From contig NZ_CANNGT010000009.1 of assembly GCF_947504225.1 (NCBI RefSeq), positions 62,001 to 126,000 on the forward strand: 64,000 nucleotides of DNA. Direction: 5' to 3'. Shown one piece after another: positions 56,991-64,000 of the stretch. Both the position numbers and the translations under genes were made by a program. Each line of letters opens with the position of its first letter. Position 1 is the stretch's first letter. Below the pieces are notes generated by a model, which ran no database searches, was not told the DNA's origin, and saw only the letters and a list, made by a program, of their open reading frames with translations. This stretch comes from Brumimicrobium ulvae (lineage in GTDB: Bacteria; Bacteroidota; Bacteroidia; Flavobacteriales_D; Crocinitomicaceae).

Positions 56991-57058
56991 AAGACCTTTT
57001 TTTCATGTAGGTGATAATTCTTTCGGCTACATCTATAGAAATTGTGATTTGGTTTCAA

Positions 57059-57130
57059 TTAACAATATTCTAGAATTCCTGCGAATTGTATATCAGCTGT
57101 TCTTGTCCAAATTACATTGCGTTTAGCCAT
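57059..57130 (-). pseudogene. Truncated ParE/RelE-type toxin (23 codons left)
   Basis: An ATG inside the last codons of the antitoxin gene opens a frame of 23 codons beginning MAKRNVIWTRTADIQFAGIL and closing at a TAA right after EYC. The start is the one I know from Bacteroidota ParE/RelE toxins (MAKRxVIWTxTADIQFxGILEYW), whose products are about 95-100 residues. The overlap with the antitoxin is also the usual toxin arrangement. The rest of the toxin is gone: none of the three frames downstream shows the expected core or C-terminus. The toxin must therefore be inactive. Confidence 0.75.
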
Positions 57131-57354
57131 TCCAGATTTCTTTTATCCATAGCTTCTTGAGAAATCAATCGTCCTTCTTTCAAATCTTGTTCGCTCATTT
57201 CAAGCATTGTTTCCTGTTCTTGGGTCAGTTCAATACTTTCAGATTGTGGTAAGCTTGAAGAAATTAACTGATCCAAAGCCTCTAAAAACGCTCTGTTTTT
57301 TATCGACATGATTTTGTCAATCAATTCGTTTCTTACATTATCTACTGTTGCCAT
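57112..57354 (-). CDS. Orphan antitoxin of a ParE/RelE-type module
   Basis: The 80-residue acidic protein has an N-terminal dimer helix (MATVDNVRNELIDKIMSIKNRAFLEALDQLI) and a C-terminal toxin-wrapping segment (LTQEQETMLEMSEQDLKEGRLISQEAMDKRNLEWL). The second part, with LSxxDLxxGRxIS-like spacing, is typical of antitoxins that partner with ParE/RelE toxins in Bacteroidota. Its toxin gene overlaps the 3' end but is cut to 23 codons. The intact antitoxin could neutralise related toxins encoded elsewhere, or simply be a relic. Confidence 0.75.
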   Translation of the reverse strand: MATVDNVRNELIDKIMSIKNRAFLEALDQLISSSLPQSESIELTQEQETMLEMSEQDLKEGRLISQEAMDKRNLEWLNAM

Positions 57355-57417
57355 TTTCTTTAAATTTAGATTATAAATATCCGAATTATTGTTGGTTTTT
57401 CCTAAAGTTTTAAAATG

Positions 57418-57723
57418 CTACTCTTGTTCATCGTCATTCTTCCTGAATTTCTCTTTTGCTTTCGAAGCAGTCATAATAATATCTGTTCCTAACGCAACTT
57501 CCAAATTAGTAATTGAACGCAAAGTCATGTTTTGAATTCCTGTTAAAAGTTTGCTCACTTCAGATTCTTTCTTGCCTAATAATTTGGCTAATTCTTTTTG
57601 AGACTTGACTCCATGCTGTTCCATTAATGCATAAATTTCCTCTACTATGTCTGTGTTTTTCTCTATAAACTTTTCGTTTCTAGGATCAATCTCATTAAAT
57701 GCATTTGTGATTAAATCGCTCAT
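57418..57723 (-). CDS. XRE-family helix-turn-helix regulator (HigA-like)
   Basis: The 101-residue protein has an N-terminal helix (NAFNEIDPRNEKFIEKNTDIVEEIYALMEQHG) and an XRE domain, KSQKELAKLLGKKESEVSKLLTGIQNMTLRSITNLEVALG. This is the Bacteroidota HigA-type antitoxin or repressor layout. No HigB toxin precedes it: only 92 bases separate it from the NACHT stop. Its promoter, at 57801-57808, abuts a perfect palindrome (57808-57825), so autorepression is likely, and the repressor might also act on the other promoters of the island. It is followed by the antitoxin gene after 63 bases. Confidence 0.85.
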   Translation of the reverse strand: MSDLITNAFNEIDPRNEKFIEKNTDIVEEIYALMEQHGVKSQKELAKLLGKKESEVSKLLTGIQNMTLRSITNLEVALGTDIIMTASKAKEKFRKNDDEQE

Positions 57724-57800
57724 TTCTCAAAGTGTTTGTTCAACCTCTTATGCTTAATAATAAATTACATTATCAAACTTCAGAATAGTTTTGTTGATAG

Positions 57801-57808
57801 CAAATATA
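57801..57808 (-). promoter_or_regulatory. -7 promoter box for the XRE regulator
   Basis: The minus strand reads TATATTTG, 77 bases before the start codon and just inside the gap after the NACHT gene. Confidence 0.5.
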
Positions 57809-57825
57809 TTCACTTTTAAGTGAAT
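57808..57825. promoter_or_regulatory. Palindromic operator of the XRE regulator
   Basis: ATTCACTT-TT-AAGTGAAT is a perfect palindrome with 8-bp arms. It touches the -7 box and fills the spacer where polymerase contacts would be, an ideal site for autorepression. It overlaps the NACHT stop codon. Confidence 0.6.
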
Positions 57826-60728
57826 TCCTTTTTTTCTTTAAATAATTCATAAAACTCCTCTGTCCCAAATGCGTGACTACCAATCTTTAATTCATTACTA
57901 AATAACATGTCTTTGATACTAATAATTGATGATCGGTCGAATCTACAATTATTGAAAAACAATTGAATTTGATCTTTATTTATGCCTCTATCTGCTATAA
58001 TATTTTCTAATAATAGATTTGATTCTGCGACATTTACTAGCTGACATTCTTCAAAACTCACGTTTGTAAATCGACAATTATGAAATATCATTTTACTGAA
58101 ATCTGAATTAATAAACTTTACGTTTTGAAAATGACAATCGGAAATTTGGGGCATTTCAAAATCACATTTTTTGAAGGTAACATCTTTTAAATTGTAAAAA
58201 GAGTCACAATTAAAAGTCCGATTTTCAAAATTTATATTTTCTATTGGTATATGCGGTGGGTTTATAGATTCAGATAACTCTAAAACAAAATCTATATCGC
58301 CTTGAATTGAAATTTGATTTTTAATAAAAGCAATTTTATATGCTTTTTCGATAAATCGAATTTTTTTAGAGCTTTTAACAGCATCGAAGATTAGAGATAT
58401 AAATACTAATATTACCAATAAAACTAATGCAGCTGGAAGATATAACAGTATTTTCAAGTACCAAACCCATTCTAACGAATAGAAATACTTAATGCTTAAT
58501 GAAATAAATGAAATTAGCACAAAACTAGCTCTTAGAGTATCACCGTTTAGATAGAAGAATCTAAATACACTTGCTTTAAAGCGCGCTGTAATAGGCCAAC
58601 TTTTTAATAACAAAAGAGCTGGGACTGTGTGGTGTGACCGTAATTCTATATCAATATGATCATAAATAAAATTAACAATTGAATTTGACCAATCTTTATA
58701 AAGAATAGGGTCTTTATATGTTTTTTTCTTTAGTTTATTTATTATTTCAATTGAAACAAAGAAATCAAAAAATGATTGATGAACAAATCTATAATGTCCG
58801 TCTTTAGGTTCAATAAAGTACCCCGTGAAAAGTTCATGTTCAAAACCCTCTTGGGCTAATTCACTATCAAAAGTGATTTTTTCATTTAGTTCTAATAATT
58901 CTTGAAGGGTTTCCTTCACATTTTCGATATTAAGATCCCTTTGGTCATTTATGAAGATCTTTACGGCCAATTTACGGAAGAATGAATTAATGAATTGAAT
59001 CTTTTCATTTGAAATCGGGAAATTAGATTGAATGTTTTTACCTTCCTGTCTGTTGATCCAATATTCCAGATATAAACTAATAGCACCTCCCTCGGTATAT
59101 ATTTCGTCTTGATTATTCTTAGTTAATTTAGGTAGCATCTCCCTTATAATATGCATTATAGAAGGTCTTCTACAAAGTTCCATCATACTTGAGTTTTGGC
59201 TTAACCATAAAAAATATTGTTCAACTTTGTTTGGGTAATATTTAGAGATATAATCTTTCACCTGCTCATCTGATAACTCCTTTAGCTTTAAACTCTCGCA
59301 ATATGACTTGGTTTGAACCACTTCTTTTTCTACCTTAACAATATTTAGAGTTTGCTCCATTTCAAACTCTGTGGGAAAGTAAGATGGTCTACCGGATAGG
59401 ATTAATTTATTGTTTTTTGTAGCAAGTTGCCATAATTCGTTCATTTGTTTGAATCTATCGTCATGAGTTCCAACAAACCCCATCTCATCAAAACCATCTA
59501 ATAAGAATAAGATCTTCCCCTTATTAATTAATAGGTCAAACAACTCATAATCAACTCCAAGAAACTCAGATACAAATGCCTTTATTCTCTGTTCTATTCC
59601 ACCATGTCGTGGTGAACAATTCGTCAAGGGAATATACACAGGGAACCTAATCGCTTGTTTACCTTCTAAAATATCCTTTGCCATTGAATATCTGTAATAC
59701 TTTAGAAAACTTGTCTTTCCCATTCCATAGTCCCCGAGCAACACTAACTGTTTTGGAACAGCACTCTTCTCTAACCAATTATTTATATACTCTTCTAAAG
59801 ATAAATTCGTTTCATTCTCATTTAAATTGAAATTAGGAGCAATAAAAGTTTGAGCTAGTGATTTTTTCTGTGAATCCTTAGCAATTGCAGAGTATAATTT
59901 ATCATTTTCGAAGGAGGTAACCATTTTCTTCAAATATGGATTAAAGTTGATTAATGAGCGAACTAAGTCGTTCTCATTCCAAACTAAATAATCTTCAGAA
60001 TTTTTAGAATGTTCTCCGGTATTAAAACAAATATGAAAGTCCTCAATTAAATTTTTAGTACGGTTACTTTTGGTTTTAAACTCCGAACTAAAAGCTTTTA
60101 AAATTGAGAACTTTTCTCTAATCATTTCATCCGATATATCTGTAGTTAAGCCTATATCAGAGTATGATATGTACAATACATGATCTCTTAAACCATCTTT
60201 GTAAGTTCCAAAAAGTAATTTATCAGAATTATAATGTTTTAACTTAAGACCAACATGCTTGAATTTCAGTTCGAAATATTTTTTCAGTCTTTCATGGAGA
60301 TGTGGAGATTCAGACCAGTTTTCAGCTGGGAATTTGATATTCTTTTTTTCTTTTCCAACATTGCTGGCGGCCTCACTAATTTTATATTCTTTGACACGAG
60401 ATTTATATGATTGATTTATTATGTAAGCAACACCTAACACTAATATAGAGAACAATACTATAGATTCGAAGGATATTTCAACACTTACATGATTCAGATT
60501 CCATTCATAATTATTATTTAAGATATCAATTATCCAGTTTACTATTGTTTCTGAAATTGTAGGGTTTATTAAACAGAATGCACCATAAATAATGAAAAGT
60601 GCTAGTTTAGTAGGGAAATTACTTTTAATAGAGTATCTCGCCACATTCGTTCTGTAGTATAGTTTTATTGCCAACCTAAACAAGAGGTAAGTCAAACCGA
60701 AAAGCACTAATACAACTAAATAAATCAT
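57816..60728 (-). CDS. Membrane-anchored NACHT-family STAND NTPase with pentapeptide-like repeats
   Basis: The 970-residue protein has three N-terminal membrane segments (about 1-20, 42-58, 88-105), a middle domain (about 135-285) of unknown fold, and a NACHT core: Walker A GDYGMGKTS at 332-340, Walker B LFLLDGFDE at 407-415 and sensor ILSGRPS near 443-449. A winged-helix end (RFVHQSFFDFF, 647-657) follows, then further membrane helices (about 731-782), then pentapeptide-like repeats (about 832-935: TFNC, TFKKCDF, KFINSDF, SFEECQL). Bacterial NACHT proteins are antiphage NLR relatives. It overlaps hsdS by ATGA. Confidence 0.85.
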   Translation of the reverse strand: MIYLVVLVLFGLTYLLFRLAIKLYYRTNVARYSIKSNFPTKLALFIIYGAFCLINPTISETIVNWIIDILNNNYEWNLNHVSVEISFESIVLFSILVLGVAYIINQSYKSRVKEYKISEAASNVGKEKKNIKFPAENWSESPHLHERLKKYFELKFKHVGLKLKHYNSDKLLFGTYKDGLRDHVLYISYSDIGLTTDISDEMIREKFSILKAFSSEFKTKSNRTKNLIEDFHICFNTGEHSKNSEDYLVWNENDLVRSLINFNPYLKKMVTSFENDKLYSAIAKDSQKKSLAQTFIAPNFNLNENETNLSLEEYINNWLEKSAVPKQLVLLGDYGMGKTSFLKYYRYSMAKDILEGKQAIRFPVYIPLTNCSPRHGGIEQRIKAFVSEFLGVDYELFDLLINKGKILFLLDGFDEMGFVGTHDDRFKQMNELWQLATKNNKLILSGRPSYFPTEFEMEQTLNIVKVEKEVVQTKSYCESLKLKELSDEQVKDYISKYYPNKVEQYFLWLSQNSSMMELCRRPSIMHIIREMLPKLTKNNQDEIYTEGGAISLYLEYWINRQEGKNIQSNFPISNEKIQFINSFFRKLAVKIFINDQRDLNIENVKETLQELLELNEKITFDSELAQEGFEHELFTGYFIEPKDGHYRFVHQSFFDFFVSIEIINKLKKKTYKDPILYKDWSNSIVNFIYDHIDIELRSHHTVPALLLLKSWPITARFKASVFRFFYLNGDTLRASFVLISFISLSIKYFYSLEWVWYLKILLYLPAALVLLVILVFISLIFDAVKSSKKIRFIEKAYKIAFIKNQISIQGDIDFVLELSESINPPHIPIENINFENRTFNCDSFYNLKDVTFKKCDFEMPQISDCHFQNVKFINSDFSKMIFHNCRFTNVSFEECQLVNVAESNLLLENIIADRGINKDQIQLFFNNCRFDRSSIISIKDMLFSNELKIGSHAFGTEEFYELFKEKKEFT

Positions 60729-61831
60729 AAACTCTCCCCTTTAAATGCCCGTCCCAACAAACTATTAAACAATTCCTCCGCTTTTTCTAAACTCTCCTGT
60801 GCTTGTGCTTTTTGTGCTTCTATTTTTTGAATGCGTTCTGCAAATTGGTTTTGGAGATCGATTGGAGGAACTGGTATTGAAATTCTTAATAAAGTTTCTT
60901 TAGTTAAACTGGGGATTGTAACCGTTTTGTTATGTTGTTCAAAATTATATCTATTACAAAACCAAAACAAATAATCATGCATGAGTAATGTTTTATTTGG
61001 ATTTAAGCCAAAAGCCGTATCAACATGCCAGTATTTCTCTTTCACAAGTATTGGTTTATTTATATTTCCCTTTCTTCCAATTATCACACTATTAGCCTCG
61101 CTTATAAAATCATCACCATAACTCATAATTCCTCCACTTCCATAAATAGGATATTTTCCTGCTTCATTTTCAATAGCTTTTTGATTCTTACCGTTCCTGA
61201 TTTCAAGAACGTCTTTGAATTTATAATTCTCCCAACCCTTCTCATTTACCACAGGATCCCCAAACATATCCAAAAACAAACTTTGCGTTAATTCATCGTA
61301 TTTCTCAATGAGTGCTTTGGTTTTTTGGCGGTATGCATCTGCGGCATCAAGTAGTGCGGCAATCTTTTTTTGCGTGGGGAGTGGTGGGAGTGGGATTTTG
61401 AGTTCTGTTCCATATTGCTTTGCATTTATATTAGGTTGTGCAACAACATTTTGTTTGTTCAGTACCCAAGCATTGTATTTTGGAGTTCTTGTATAATAGT
61501 AAACATATTTAGGATAAGCTATTTTTGTATTAGGTTTAAAACGAATTAAATAGCCTGCGTAAATACAGTCTCCATATTTCTCTTCATACAAGAATGTTTT
61601 TCCAACAGTTGCTCCTGATCTGGCAAATAATATATCACCTTCAACTAGCTTATACTTTTTCCAATCCTTTTCAGTTCCACTTGGACTTTTTGTATCTTTT
61701 TTGAGTTCTCCTCCTTCTTTGATATCAGTAATCCTAATATATCTAGGCTTATCCTCTGAGTAATCGACAGCAGAAAATCCACCACCGTACTCTCCTTTGG
61801 TCAATGATAACTCTTCTAATGTCTTAATCAT
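60725..61831 (-). CDS. hsdS: Type I restriction-modification specificity subunit S
   Basis: The 368-residue subunit recognises the split target. Two target-recognition domains lie at about residues 10-160 (GDILFARSGATVGKTFLY, then LPTQKKIAALLDAADAYRQK) and 205-345 (NSVIIGRKGNINKPILVK, then PPIDLQNQFAERIQKIEAQKAQA), separated by two helical conserved regions. The second spacer is rich in Ala, Gln and Glu. The domain duplication is complete, so a bipartite site is expected. It overlaps hsdM and the NACHT gene by four bases each (ATGA). Confidence 0.92.
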   Translation of the reverse strand: MIKTLEELSLTKGEYGGGFSAVDYSEDKPRYIRITDIKEGGELKKDTKSPSGTEKDWKKYKLVEGDILFARSGATVGKTFLYEEKYGDCIYAGYLIRFKPNTKIAYPKYVYYYTRTPKYNAWVLNKQNVVAQPNINAKQYGTELKIPLPPLPTQKKIAALLDAADAYRQKTKALIEKYDELTQSLFLDMFGDPVVNEKGWENYKFKDVLEIRNGKNQKAIENEAGKYPIYGSGGIMSYGDDFISEANSVIIGRKGNINKPILVKEKYWHVDTAFGLNPNKTLLMHDYLFWFCNRYNFEQHNKTVTIPSLTKETLLRISIPVPPIDLQNQFAERIQKIEAQKAQAQESLEKAEELFNSLLGRAFKGESL

Positions 61832-63330
61832 CCCAACAAATTTTCTAATTCTTTCAACGCCTCCGTTCTTTCCTTATCCAATTGCTTGATGTCAGCAATG
61901 ATTTCTGCAGGTGGTGCGTATTCAATTTCTTCGTACACAATTTCCTTGTAGCGGTTGATGGATAAATCCCAATCGTTGGCCTTTATTTCGTCGAAAGGAA
62001 CAAGGAAGGATTTGTCGGTGCGGCTACGCTTTTGTTCAGTTCCTCCCCCTTTATCCCCCTCCGAAGGGGGAAGTGCTCTGAAACGAGCTATAATGTCAGG
62101 AATATCGTTGTTCTTTATTTCTGCTCTTTTATCGTCTAAACTGTAGCCATCGGCTTCCATGTCGTAAAACCAAACATTGTCTGTTCCTCCAGAATTGGTT
62201 TTGGTAAAGAAAAGTACTGCGGTGCTTACTCCTGCATACGGTTTAAACACTCCACTAGGCATGGAAATTACTGCGTCTAATTTGTGTTGTTCAATTATTT
62301 CCTGACGAATGGCTTTGTGGGCCTTTGAACTTCCAAATAACACTCCATCTGGAACGATAACCGCTGCTCTTCCACCTGTTTTCAGCATTCTTAGCATTAA
62401 ACTTAAAAAGAGGAGTTCTGTCTTTTTGGTTTTGGCAACGTTCAGTAAAGATGGTTCTACACCATCATAATCCAAACTTCCTTTGAAAGGAGGATTGGCT
62501 AAAATCAAAGAATACTTTTCGGTGATTTTATTGGCTTCGCTGAGTGCATCAACGCCAATCAATTCAGGATTTTCAATTCCGTGCAATTGTAAGTTCATCG
62601 CTCCAATTCGCAACATGGTATTGTCGAATTCTAATCCGTTAAACATTTTATTATTGAAATGGTCACGAAAATTTTGGTCCATAAACCAATCATCATGATT
62701 TTCATACAAATATTCTCCCGTAGAAACCAAGAATCCAGCAGTTCCACAAGAAGGATCACAAATAACATCGTCTTTTTTGGGTTGTACCATGTCTACCATC
62801 ATACGAATGACATGACGAGGTGTACGAAATTGTCCGTTTGTTCCTGCAGAAGCAATTTTAGAAAGCAAATATTCATATAAATCTCCTTTGGTATCGCGGT
62901 CGTCCATTTTGATTTTATCAATCATTTGCACCACCATATCCAACAATTTTGGCGTTGGAATCATAAAAGTTGCCCCTTTCATGTACTGCGCAAACACACC
63001 TGCTTTTGCACCGAGTTCTTTCATGTGATCAAAAACGGTAAGCGGTCTATCTTCTGTTGTTTTCGTGAAAAGGTTGAACATGGTTTCAGATTCCAAATTC
63101 TTGAAATAATTCCAACGCAGTTCACGCTGTTCTTTCGTAAAAAAAGCGTTTTTAGCTTCACCACCAATCATGTTGGCTTTCTTTTCCTCTAGCAATTGTC
63201 TTTCATCCAATCGACGAATAAAGAGCAAGTAAGTAAACTGCTCAATAACAGTCATCGGATTGGAAACACCTCCAGTCCAAAAAGCTTCCCATATTTTATC
63301 AACTTGTGATTTTAATTCTCCTGTGATCAT
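61828..63330 (-). CDS. hsdM: Type I restriction-modification DNA methyltransferase subunit M
   Basis: The 500-residue N6-adenine methyltransferase has an N-terminal HsdM helical domain (EAFWTGGVSNPMTVIEQFTYLLFIRRLDE), the SAM motif DPSCGTAGF at 192-200 and the catalytic NPPF at 279-282, plus TPRHVIRMMVDMV. Residues about 419-432 (ALPPSEGDKGGGTE) interrupt the usual RFxxL...RTDKSFLVP region and come from an inserted palindromic repeat. The rest of the C-terminus is conserved (DWDLSINRYKE). The methylase is first in the island and is cotranscribed with hsdS. Confidence 0.93.
   Translation of the reverse strand: MITGELKSQVDKIWEAFWTGGVSNPMTVIEQFTYLLFIRRLDERQLLEEKKANMIGGEAKNAFFTKEQRELRWNYFKNLESETMFNLFTKTTEDRPLTVFDHMKELGAKAGVFAQYMKGATFMIPTPKLLDMVVQMIDKIKMDDRDTKGDLYEYLLSKIASAGTNGQFRTPRHVIRMMVDMVQPKKDDVICDPSCGTAGFLVSTGEYLYENHDDWFMDQNFRDHFNNKMFNGLEFDNTMLRIGAMNLQLHGIENPELIGVDALSEANKITEKYSLILANPPFKGSLDYDGVEPSLLNVAKTKKTELLFLSLMLRMLKTGGRAAVIVPDGVLFGSSKAHKAIRQEIIEQHKLDAVISMPSGVFKPYAGVSTAVLFFTKTNSGGTDNVWFYDMEADGYSLDDKRAEIKNNDIPDIIARFRALPPSEGDKGGGTEQKRSRTDKSFLVPFDEIKANDWDLSINRYKEIVYEEIEYAPPAEIIADIKQLDKERTEALKELENLLG
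62042..62071. repeat. In-frame palindromic repeat inside hsdM
   Basis: CCCCCT (62055-62060) and AGGGGG (62065-62070) are arms of a GC-rich palindrome. A further CCCCCT block (62045-62050) precedes it. The sequence adds LPPSEGDKGGG to HsdM without breaking the frame. I recall the same peptide in other Bacteroidota proteins, as from a mobile palindromic repeat. Confidence 0.6.
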
Positions 63331-63405
63331 AATTTATGCTAATGTATTATTGAGGTAAAGTGGGTTTGTTTCATCAAAATGTAGGTAGTTGTGAAAGTTA
63401 GCTCT

Positions 63406-63413
63406 CAAATATA
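63406..63413 (-). promoter_or_regulatory. -7 promoter box for hsdM
   Basis: The minus strand reads TATATTTG, 75 bases before the hsdM start. Confidence 0.5.
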
Positions 63414-63481
63414 AGGATTTATCTTGATAAAAGTAATGGCCTAAAACATTATTGTAGTTGAACCAAATTATTAACTTCGTT

Positions 63482-63495
63482 GAGCTCGCAAGCTC
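63482..63495. repeat. Small inverted repeat at the island edge
   Basis: GAGCT (63482-63486) and AGCTC (63491-63495) face across CGCA, 27 bases before the start of the last gene. The other 150 bases between hsdM and this gene show only the hsdM promoter. Confidence 0.35.
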
Positions 63496-63521
63496 GGTTC
63501 CCGTAATTTTACAAACTAATT

Positions 63522-64000
63522 ATGCGTTTACTTCAATATCTAATATACAGCAACATTTTAATCAGTATTTCAGCTGGATCTTTGGCCTATGCTTGCGCTG
63601 TGAAATTGGGAAATCCGCATGATGTTGGAATTGGCTTTACCGTGTTTTTTGCTACGCTTTTCATTTATAACATTCAACGCATTCTTCGTTTGGGAGAAAT
63701 AAAAATTAAATCTTCTGAACGACATGTTTGGTTAGAAAATCACACTTTTTTGATTAAAATGCTAGCTTTAATTGGAATTATTGGATCAGTGGCGATCTAT
63801 TTCGCAGTTTTAGGTTGGAATATCGACTTTTGGTTTCTCGCTTTTAGTGCTGTGATAGGTGTGCTTTACGCCATGAAAATTCATCCAAAATCTATGGCGC
63901 TGCGCGATATTCCTTATGCTAAGATTTATCTAATTGCAGTACAATGGGCGCTTGTTTCTGTTTATTGGCCGTATATGCGAATTGCAGAAACGACGGATTT
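63522..64000 (+). CDS. Multi-pass membrane protein, UbiA-prenyltransferase-like (3' end outside window)
   Basis: An ATG at 63522 opens a frame that runs past the end of the window (about 159 codons seen). The first 130 residues hold four to five membrane helices: LQYLIYSNILISISAGSLAYA, FTVFFATLFIYNIQRILRL, FLIKMLALIGIIGSVAIYF, WFLAFSAVIGVLYAM. The stretch KSMALRDIPYAKIYLIAVQWA resembles Bacteroidota proteins of UbiA-like topology, but the Asp-rich NDxxD prenyl-diphosphate site is not seen in this part. It is divergent from hsdM and lies outside the defence island. Confidence 0.6.
   Translation, partial: MRLLQYLIYSNILISISAGSLAYACAVKLGNPHDVGIGFTVFFATLFIYNIQRILRLGEIKIKSSERHVWLENHTFLIKMLALIGIIGSVAIYFAVLGWNIDFWFLAFSAVIGVLYAMKIHPKSMALRDIPYAKIYLIAVQWALVSVYWPYMRIAETTD

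Noticed and set aside
56605-57058. CRISPR-like array between the toxin stump and hsdR
   Set aside because: The four hairpins differ in sequence and spacing. There is no repeated unit with constant spacers.
56605-57058. Rest of the ParE toxin further downstream in another frame
   Set aside because: I read all three frames after the stop. None continues with the expected core or C-terminal motif, so a simple single-base frameshift does not explain the truncation.
53100-63495. Integrated mobile element with recognisable ends
   Set aside because: No integrase, transposase or matching attachment sites are visible. The small repeats at both sides do not match each other beyond about 10 bases, so only a defence island is claimed.

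Overview
The window reads as chromosomal DNA of a free-living member of the Bacteroidota, most likely order Flavobacteriales. The grounds are: a strongly A+T-rich sequence; a C-terminal type IX secretion (T9SS) sorting domain on one exported protein; GldL-like and RemB/Wzi-like surface genes; a DUF5686 protein, a DUF4271-hemD pair and a DUF3127 protein; and promoters built on the Bacteroidota -7 motif TAnnTTTG. I can place that motif in front of 18 genes. Several family traits recall the Crocinitomicaceae, but the genus cannot be fixed from sequence alone.

Layout. 1-10 kb holds housekeeping genes: the end of recO, a type-2 ferredoxin-NADP reductase, xth, a BamA/TamA-like outer-membrane protein, a 46-residue lipoprotein, a SCO copper chaperone, a GldL-like membrane protein with a coiled-coil partner, prfB, gcvH, a VanZ protein and a TonB. 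9.5-16 kb is a tightly overlapping run: deoC, cysQ, two tandem RemB/Wzi-like porin-type proteins and a two-gene ABC exporter. 16-28 kb holds an OmpA lipoprotein, a glycosyltransferase, a cyclophilin-FKBP fusion isomerase, a DUF5686 barrel, a radical SAM/SPASM enzyme, a T9SS cargo protein, a histidine kinase/response regulator pair and a second TonB. 28-40 kb holds DUF3127, a CAU tRNA, a glutaryl-CoA-type dehydrogenase, DUF4271-hemD, PBP1A, a solitary CoA-transferase A subunit, a GT-C plus GT2 glycosylation pair and a large unknown surface protein. 40-43 kb is a probable zinc module: a ZnuD-like TonB receptor, a Cys/His lipoprotein and a divergent Fur/Zur regulator around a shared palindrome. 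43-53 kb holds an MMPL/RND exporter, a polyprenyl synthase, an RNase D-like nuclease, a lipoprotein, a degenerate CTP-synthase-type amidotransferase homologue and gcvP.

53-63.3 kb, all on the minus strand, is a composite defence island and the most interesting part. It is a type I restriction-modification locus in the order hsdM, hsdS, a membrane-anchored NACHT NTPase with C-terminal pentapeptide-like repeats, an XRE repressor with its own palindromic operator, an orphan antitoxin overlapping a 23-codon stump of its ParE/RelE toxin, and hsdR. hsdM-hsdS and hsdS-NACHT overlap by ATGA, so the NTPase is translationally coupled to the modification and specificity subunits. hsdM carries an in-frame palindromic insertion, hsdR has a hairpin in its leader, and the gap between toxin stump and hsdR is packed with hairpins. 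The three promoters inside the island leave leaders near 70 nt, whereas the other 15 recognised promoters leave about 32 nt or less.

Functions here are read from motifs and family memory. No search or structure prediction was run.
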